A stretch of DNA of 16,049 bases from JAVBNC01 sp031551765 (lineage in GTDB: Bacteria > Desulfobacterota > Desulfovibrionia > Desulfovibrionales > Desulfovibrionaceae). The notes below the pieces were generated by a model that was given only the letters and a program-made list of their open reading frames with translations, was not told the origin of the DNA and made no database searches. The stretch's first letter is position 1. Each line of letters starts with the position of its first letter. The stretch is taken from assembly GCA_031551765.1 (NCBI GenBank), contig JAVBNC010000045.1, positions 1 through 16,049 on the forward strand, read 5' to 3'. The position numbers and the translations under genes were made by a program. Positions 11,181-16,049 of this stretch are shown here, piece after piece.

Positions 11181-14100
11181 ATGGCCCGATTTTTTATTGA
11201 CCGTCCCATTTTCGCATGGGTTATCGCCATCCTGATCATGATGGCCGGGGGCCTTGCGATCATGACCCTGCCGGTGGCCCAGTACCCTAGCATCGCGCCG
11301 CCGGAAATATCCGTCACCTCCACGTATCCGGGCGCGTCCGCCAGCACTTTGGAAAACACGGTCACGCAGATTATCGAGCAGAAAATGAAAGGCATCGATA
11401 ATCTTAACTACATGTATTCCACCAGCGACTCCACGGGGCAGTCCGTGGTGACGCTGTCCTTTAACGCCGGCACCAACGCGGATATCGCCCAGGTGCAGGT
11501 GCAGAACAAGCTCCAACTGGCCATGCCTCTGCTGCCCCAGGCCGTGCAGAGGCAGGGCGTCACCGTGGCCAAGGCCACCAAGAACTACCTCATTGTCGTC
11601 GGCTTTTTCTCGAAAGACGGGAGCATGAGCCAGGCGGACATCGGCGACTATATCGCCAGCTCCATCCAGGACCCCATCAGCCGGGTGCAGGGGGTGGGCG
11701 ACATCAGCCTGTTCGGCGCGCAGTACGCCATGCGGGTGTGGTGCAACCTGGACATGTTCAAAAAGTACGGCGTCACGGCCAGCGACGTATCCAACGCCAT
11801 CCAGGCCCAGAACGCCCAGGTGGCGGGCGGCCAGCTTGGCGGGGCGCCGGCGCTTCCCGGGCAGATGATCAACATCACGGTCAACGCGCAAACCCGCTTG
11901 CAGACCGTGGAGCAGTTTGAGAAAGTTCTGGTCAAGATGACCCCGGACGGCTCCGCCGTGTACCTCAAAGACGTGGCGCGCATAGAGCGGGCCGGCGAGA
12001 GTTTCACCTCCCTGGCCAGGTCCAACGGCCTGCCCGCAGCCGGCCTTGCCATCAAGCTTTCCAGCGGCGCCAACGCGCTGAACACCTCGGACGCCGTGAA
12101 AGCGGAACTCAAGAGCCTGTCCGCCTTCTTCCCGCCGGGCCTTGACTACCTCTTCCCGTACGACACCACGCCCTTTGTGCGCATTTCCATCAAGGAAGTG
12201 TTCAAGACGCTTTTTGAGGCCATTGTGCTGGTGTTTATGGTCATGTACCTCTTTTTGCAGGATTTCCGGGCCACGCTTATCCCCACCATTGCCGTGCCCG
12301 TGGTGCTTCTGGGCACATTCGGGGCTTTGGCGGCCTTTGGCTTTTCCATCAACACGCTGACAATGTTCGGGATGGTGCTGGCCATCGGCCTCCTTGTGGA
12401 CGACGCCATCGTGGTGGTGGAAAACGTGGAGCGGGTCATGCGCGAAGAAGGGCTTTCGCCCAAGGAAGCCGCTAAAAAATCCATGGACCAGATCACCGGC
12501 GCGCTGGTGGGCATTGCCATGGTGCTGTCGGCCGTGTTCATTCCCATGGCCTTTTTCGGCGGCTCCACCGGGGTTATTTACCGCCAGTTTTCCATCACCA
12601 TTGTGGCCTCCATGGTGCTCTCCGTGCTTGTGGCCATGGTGCTTACCCCCGCGCTGTGCGCCACCATGCTGAAAGAGCATAAGCACGCGGGCGAAGCCGC
12701 CGCCGAACAGGCCCAGCACGGCTTTTTCGGCTGGTTCAACCGCATGTTCGACCGCAACACCCACCGCTACGTGGGCGGGGTGGCGGCTATTCTTTCCCGC
12801 CCCAAGCGCTTTATTATCTTTTACGGCCTGCTGGTGGCGGGCATGGTCTTTTTCTTCCTGCGCCTGCCCACGGCCTTCTTGCCGGAAGAAGACCAGGGTA
12901 TCGTGTTCACCCAGGCCACGCTTCCCGCCGGGGCCAGCTATGAGCGCACCAACGCGGTCATCCAGCAGATAGAGCAATACTATCTGAAAGAAGAGAAAGA
13001 AGCGGTGGAATCGCTGATGTGCGTGGCCGGTTTCAGCTACGCCGGCAACGGGCAGAACAACGCCATGTGCTTTGTCCGGCTGAAGGACTGGGAAGAGCGC
13101 AAGGGAGACAAGTTGCGCGCGTCTGCCGTTGTGGGCCGCGCCATGCGGGCTTTTTCGCAAATTATGGACGCGCGCGTGTTCGCCTTTACCCCCCCGGCGG
13201 TGATCGAACTGGGAACGGCGTCCGGCTTTGACTTTGAGCTTATGGACCGCGCCAACCTGGGGCATGAAAAGCTTATGGCCGCCCGGAACGAGCTTTTGGC
13301 GAAAGCCAGACAGCACCCGGACATCAACGCCTTGACCGTGCGGCCCAACGGTTTGGAAGACAGCCCCCAGTACCAGCTTGACCTTGACCTGGCCAAAGCC
13401 GGGGCCATGAGCGTGCCGCTCAGCGAAATCAACACGGCCGTGGCGGCGTTCTGGGGCAGTTCGTATGTGGACGACTTCCTGGACCGGGGCCGGACCAAGA
13501 AGATCTTCCTGCAGGCGGACGCGCAATTCCGCATGCAGCCGGAAGACTTTGCCCGCATCAATGTGCGCAATACCCAGGGCGGCATGGTGCCGTTCTCGTC
13601 TTTCGCCTCCGGGCATTGGATTTACGGTTCCCCCCGTCTGGAGCGCTATAACGGGGTTTCCTCCATTGAAATTCTGGGTCAGGCGGCTCCGGGCAAAAGC
13701 TCCGGCCAGGCCATGCTGGCCATGGAAGAGCTGGCTAAGGAACTGCCCACGGGCGTAGGGTACGCCTGGACGGCCCTTTCGTTCCAGGAACGCATGTCCG
13801 GCGCCCAGGCGCCCGCCTTGTACGCCATTTCGCTGATAGTCGTGTTTCTTTGCCTTGCGGCGCTGTATGAAAGCTGGTCCATTCCCTTTTCCGTCATGCT
13901 CGTGGTGCCGCTGGGCGTCGTGGGCGCGCTGGGCGGGGCCATGCTGCGCGGCCTGAACAACGACGTGTACTTTCAGGTGGGCCTTTTGACCATCATCGGC
14001 CTGTCCGCCAAGAACGCCATTCTGATCGTGGAATTCGCCAAGGAGCAGGAAGAGCAGGGCGCGGACCTGATCCACGCCACCCTGGAAGCCGCCCGGCTGC

Positions 14101-14360
14101 GCCTGCGGCCCATTCTCATGACCTCCTTCGCCTTCATTCTGGGCGTACTGCCCCTGGCCATCAGCCGGGGCGCCGGTTCCGGCAGCCAGAACGCCATCGG
14201 CACCGGGGTTATGAGCGGCATGATCTCCGCGACGGTTTTGGGGATTTTCCTTATCCCCCTGTCCTTTGTGACCGTCTCCAAGATCTTCAAGGTGCAGGTG
14301 CATAAAATAGGGGAGGATACCCCTCATGCCTCTCATGAAAGCCGGAAGGAGGAACAGTAA
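11181..14360 (+). CDS. RND efflux pump, HAE1 family (AcrB/MexB-like)
   Basis: Proton-driven inner-membrane trimeric pump exporting hydrophobic or amphiphilic compounds such as drugs and possibly bile salts. The 1059-aa length and the N-terminus MARFFIDRPIFAWVIAILIM are typical of HAE1. The proton-relay pair D407-D408 (GLLVDDAIVVVENV) has the same numbering as in E. coli AcrB, and the TM10 lysine is K944 (GLSAKNAILIVEF). Two periplasmic porter/docking loops and twelve membrane helices are expected from the family, with the FxxDRP motif at residues 4-9. The start ATG 11181 has AGGT 4-5 nt upstream. It is separated from the adaptor by family B copy E3 and joined closely to the outer-membrane factor (stop 1 nt before the next ATG). 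Substrate cannot be told from sequence. Confidence 0.97.
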   Translation: MARFFIDRPIFAWVIAILIMMAGGLAIMTLPVAQYPSIAPPEISVTSTYPGASASTLENTVTQIIEQKMKGIDNLNYMYSTSDSTGQSVVTLSFNAGTNADIAQVQVQNKLQLAMPLLPQAVQRQGVTVAKATKNYLIVVGFFSKDGSMSQADIGDYIASSIQDPISRVQGVGDISLFGAQYAMRVWCNLDMFKKYGVTASDVSNAIQAQNAQVAGGQLGGAPALPGQMINITVNAQTRLQTVEQFEKVLVKMTPDGSAVYLKDVARIERAGESFTSLARSNGLPAAGLAIKLSSGANALNTSDAVKAELKSLSAFFPPGLDYLFPYDTTPFVRISIKEVFKTLFEAIVLVFMVMYLFLQDFRATLIPTIAVPVVLLGTFGALAAFGFSINTLTMFGMVLAIGLLVDDAIVVVENVERVMREEGLSPKEAAKKSMDQITGALVGIAMVLSAVFIPMAFFGGSTGVIYRQFSITIVASMVLSVLVAMVLTPALCATMLKEHKHAGEAAAEQAQHGFFGWFNRMFDRNTHRYVGGVAAILSRPKRFIIFYGLLVAGMVFFFLRLPTAFLPEEDQGIVFTQATLPAGASYERTNAVIQQIEQYYLKEEKEAVESLMCVAGFSYAGNGQNNAMCFVRLKDWEERKGDKLRASAVVGRAMRAFSQIMDARVFAFTPPAVIELGTASGFDFELMDRANLGHEKLMAARNELLAKARQHPDINALTVRPNGLEDSPQYQLDLDLAKAGAMSVPLSEINTAVAAFWGSSYVDDFLDRGRTKKIFLQADAQFRMQPEDFARINVRNTQGGMVPFSSFASGHWIYGSPRLERYNGVSSIEILGQAAPGKSSGQAMLAMEELAKELPTGVGYAWTALSFQERMSGAQAPALYAISLIVVFLCLAALYESWSIPFSVMLVVPLGVVGALGGAMLRGLNNDVYFQVGLLTIIGLSAKNAILIVEFAKEQEEQGADLIHATLEAARLRLRPILMTSFAFILGVLPLAISRGAGSGSQNAIGTGVMSGMISATVLGIFLIPLSFVTVSKIFKVQVHKIGEDTPHASHESRKEEQ

Positions 14361-14361
14361 G

Positions 14362-15813
14362 ATGCGCGTTCTTCAACTGGCTCTGGTTCTTCTCTGTCTG
14401 AGTTTCGCGGCCGGGTGCACCATGGCCCCCAACTATGTGCGCCCGGAAGCGCCCATTCCCGCCGCCTGGCCGGAAAGCGCGGACTCCGTCAACGAGCCGG
14501 GGCGGCAAATGATGCCCTGGGACAGCTTCTTCACCGACCCCGTGGTGCGGGAACTGGTAAGCACGTCCCTGGCCAACAACCGCGATTTCCGCGTGGCGTT
14601 GCTCAATATTGAAAAGGCCCGGGCCCAGTACTACATCCAGCGTGCGGATCTTTTGCCCACCATCAACGCGGGCGGGGACATGAGCGCGCAGTACCTGCCC
14701 AATGACCTTTCCGGCACGGGCCAGGCGGGCATTTACCGCCAGTACAGCGTGACCGTGGGTTTCAGCGCGTACGAGCTGGACCTGTTCGGCCGTATCCGCA
14801 GCCTGAAGGAAAGCGCCCTGCAAAGCTACTTCGCCACGGAAGAGGCCGCCAAGGCCACCCAGACCAGTTTGGTGAGCGAAGTGGTCAGCGCGTACCTGCA
14901 GCTTACGGCGGACAGGGAACTGCTGGCGCTCGCCGTGGATACCTATGAAAACCGCAAGAACGTCTATGCCCTGGTGCAGGCCATGTTCGAGCAGGGGCTG
15001 GTTTCGCAGTTGGACCTGAACCAGTCCCGCACCGGCGTGGAAGAAGCCCGCGTGAGCGCGGCCCAGTGGCGCACCCGCGTGGCTCAGGACGCCAACGCCC
15101 TGATCCTGCTCGTGGGCGCTTCCCTGCCTCCGGAACTGGCCCTTGCGCCCAACCTTTCCGCCGTGCCTGAACTGCCGGACCTGCCGGAAGGCCTGCCTTC
15201 CGATCTGATGGAGCGCCGTCCGGACATCATGATGGCCGAACGCCAGCTGATGGCCGCCAACGCGGACATAGGCGCGGCCAGGGCCAACTTCTTTCCCAGA
15301 CTCAGCATCACCACGGCCATCGGCACGCTGACCACCCAGTACAAGGACCTGTTCAGCGGCGGGGCGGGCACCTGGCTGTTCCAGCCTTCCGCCACGCTGC
15401 CCATTTTCGACACGGGCCGCAACTGGGCGACCTTGCAGGCCACCAAGGCCCAGCGGGATATCGCCGTGGCCCAGTATGAAAAATCCATTCAGACGGCTTT
15501 CCGGGAAGTGGCGGACGCCCTGGCCCAGCGCGCCACTATCGGCGAGCAGCTGGCCGCGGAAGCGGCCCTGGTGGACGCCACCAGAACCAGCTACGAGCTG
15601 GCCCTGGCCCGCTACCAGAACGGCCTGGACAGCTACATGACCGTGCTGGATTCGCAGCGTTCCTATTTCAACGCCCAGCAGGGCCTGATCAACACCAAAC
15701 TCCTGCGCGAAACCAACACCCTGAATCTGTACAAGGCCCTGGGCGGCGGCTGGGAGCAGACGCAAGCGGACGCAGCGCAGCCGGAAAGCCCGGCTGAGGG
15801 CGCGGCGCAGTAA
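14362..15813 (+). CDS. Outer-membrane efflux lipoprotein (OprM/NodT, TolC family)
   Basis: Outer-membrane channel of the tripartite efflux system. The 483-aa protein carries a lipoprotein signal with lipobox FAAGC (C19), followed by the NodT-type APNYVRPEAPIPAAW segment. Two outer-membrane efflux repeats follow, with marks such as SAYELDLFGRIRSLKESAL, LMERRPDIMMAERQL and SATLPIFDTGR. The start ATG 14362 comes one base after the pump stop TAA, with AGGAGG 9 nt upstream (14347-14352) inside the pump coding end, so the two are probably translationally coupled. An upstream in-frame ATG (14326) would add 12 residues before the signal and is unlikely. It is the last gene of the operon, followed by a strong terminator. 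Confidence 0.96.
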   Translation: MRVLQLALVLLCLSFAAGCTMAPNYVRPEAPIPAAWPESADSVNEPGRQMMPWDSFFTDPVVRELVSTSLANNRDFRVALLNIEKARAQYYIQRADLLPTINAGGDMSAQYLPNDLSGTGQAGIYRQYSVTVGFSAYELDLFGRIRSLKESALQSYFATEEAAKATQTSLVSEVVSAYLQLTADRELLALAVDTYENRKNVYALVQAMFEQGLVSQLDLNQSRTGVEEARVSAAQWRTRVAQDANALILLVGASLPPELALAPNLSAVPELPDLPEGLPSDLMERRPDIMMAERQLMAANADIGAARANFFPRLSITTAIGTLTTQYKDLFSGGAGTWLFQPSATLPIFDTGRNWATLQATKAQRDIAVAQYEKSIQTAFREVADALAQRATIGEQLAAEAALVDATRTSYELALARYQNGLDSYMTVLDSQRSYFNAQQGLINTKLLRETNTLNLYKALGGGWEQTQADAAQPESPAEGAAQ

Positions 15814-15845
15814 GCTATCTCTTCACAACCGCGCGCCAAAAGAAA

Positions 15846-15887
15846 ACGCGACGGCCGCCATACTGATGGCGGCCGTCGCGTCGTTTT
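15846..15887 (+). terminator. Strong intrinsic terminator of the efflux operon
   Basis: A perfect 16-bp stem (15846-15861 with 15866-15881) closes a 4-nt ACTG loop and is followed by CGTTTT (15882-15887). AAAA precedes the stem, so it may also act leftward. It lies 32 bp past the stop of the outer-membrane factor gene. Confidence 0.8.
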
Positions 15888-15896
15888 GGGATAATT

Positions 15897-15909
15897 TGTC
15901 GAAGCCATC
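15897..15909 (+). repeat. Family A motif TGTCGAAGCCATC
   Basis: Same motif as in R1 (221-234) and R2 (7999-8012), here after the efflux terminator. It is directly followed by family B copy E4, with the TA 5 nt after GTCGAAG, exactly as in R3. Whether the rest of family A resumes beyond E4 lies outside the window. Confidence 0.6.
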
Positions 15910-16048
15910 TAGAGCAATTTCGCTATGAGATTGTCGCTTAACGGCAGGCAAAGCCCGCCTACGCCAATCTCGCGGGCGTTGCTGCACTGCGTTCCGCAAC
16001 GCCAGAGCATTTCATCCGCATAGACAATTTAAAAGTTGAAATGCTCTA
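15910..16048 (+). mobile_element. Family B MITE-like element, copy E4 at window edge
   Basis: A 139-bp copy bounded by TAGAGCA (15910-15916) and TGCTCTA (16042-16048). Hairpins: GGCAGGC-AAA-GCCCGCC with one mismatch near 15943-15959, GCGTTGC/GCAACGC (15976-16002), and AGAGCATTTCA/TGAAATGCTCT (16004-16047). Its right half matches E3 closely and differs from the GCAAGGAT-type middle of E1 and E2. The window ends one base after it. Confidence 0.75.
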
Positions 16049-16049
16049 A

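Noticed and set aside
11106..14336. Leftward open frame of 1076 codons opposite the RND pump
   Set aside because: It mirrors the pump gene; its His/Gly/Arg-rich product has no recognisable motifs. The + strand protein is unambiguous AcrB-type with intact D407-D408.
14287..15765. Leftward 492-codon frame opposite the outer-membrane factor gene
   Set aside because: It is a shadow of a clearly identified TolC/NodT family gene and shows no motifs.
15899..16049. CRISPR repeat units suggested by recurring GAGC hairpins
   Set aside because: Copies are 117-156 bp, dispersed by kilobases and in both orientations, with no regular repeat-spacer pattern and no cas gene.

Overview
The window looks like an ordinary core-genome stretch of a GC-rich, Gram-negative, anaerobic deltaproteobacterium. 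My best guess is Desulfovibrionaceae. I infer this from the order rpmE / DUF1385 membrane protein / prfA, from lipoprotein-type RND efflux parts, and from GC-rich hairpin repeats after genes. No 16S or other marker is present to prove it. There is no CRISPR array, tRNA, rRNA, transposase or phage gene.

Layout. (1) 1-2732: a leftward operon rpmE - DUF1385 membrane protein - prfA, with a promoter near 2704-2732 and a bidirectional terminator at 68-93. (2) 2820-3584: rightward tlyA, an rRNA 2'-O-methyltransferase. (3) 3997-5184: leftward secreted D,D-carboxypeptidase with long Lys/Ala/Ser-rich tails. (4) 5772-7992: rightward metA-metY, overlapping by 8 bp and preceded by a 587-bp leader region with an AT-rich block, a possible 63-codon upstream ORF and a strong hairpin. 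MetA carries Glu111, which in this family marks acetyl-CoA use, so the pair reads as homoserine -> O-acetylhomoserine -> homocysteine with sulfide. (5) 8392-9444: leftward secreted alpha/beta hydrolase. (6) 9758-15813: rightward tripartite RND efflux operon (lipoprotein adaptor, HAE1 pump, lipoprotein outer-membrane factor) ending in a strong terminator at 15846-15887.

The least ordinary content is between the genes. Two repeat families are present. Family A is a pair of GC-rich hairpins placed just after stop codons, in gene-sense orientation, often following a GTCGAAGCCA motif. It is found after prfA, metY, the hydrolase and, in a diverged form, the carboxypeptidase; convergent gene pairs carry facing copies around a shared terminator. 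Family B is a 117-156 bp element with TAGAGC...GCTCTA ends and three internal hairpins, present four times (3596, 8251, 10982, 15910). Removing the 8251 copy together with one TA restores a family A repeat that aligns without gaps to the other copies. This makes family B a probable non-autonomous mobile element (MITE-like) that duplicates a TA target. One copy sits in the stop codon of the efflux adaptor gene, changing an inferred TAA to TAG, and lies inside the efflux operon between adaptor and pump.
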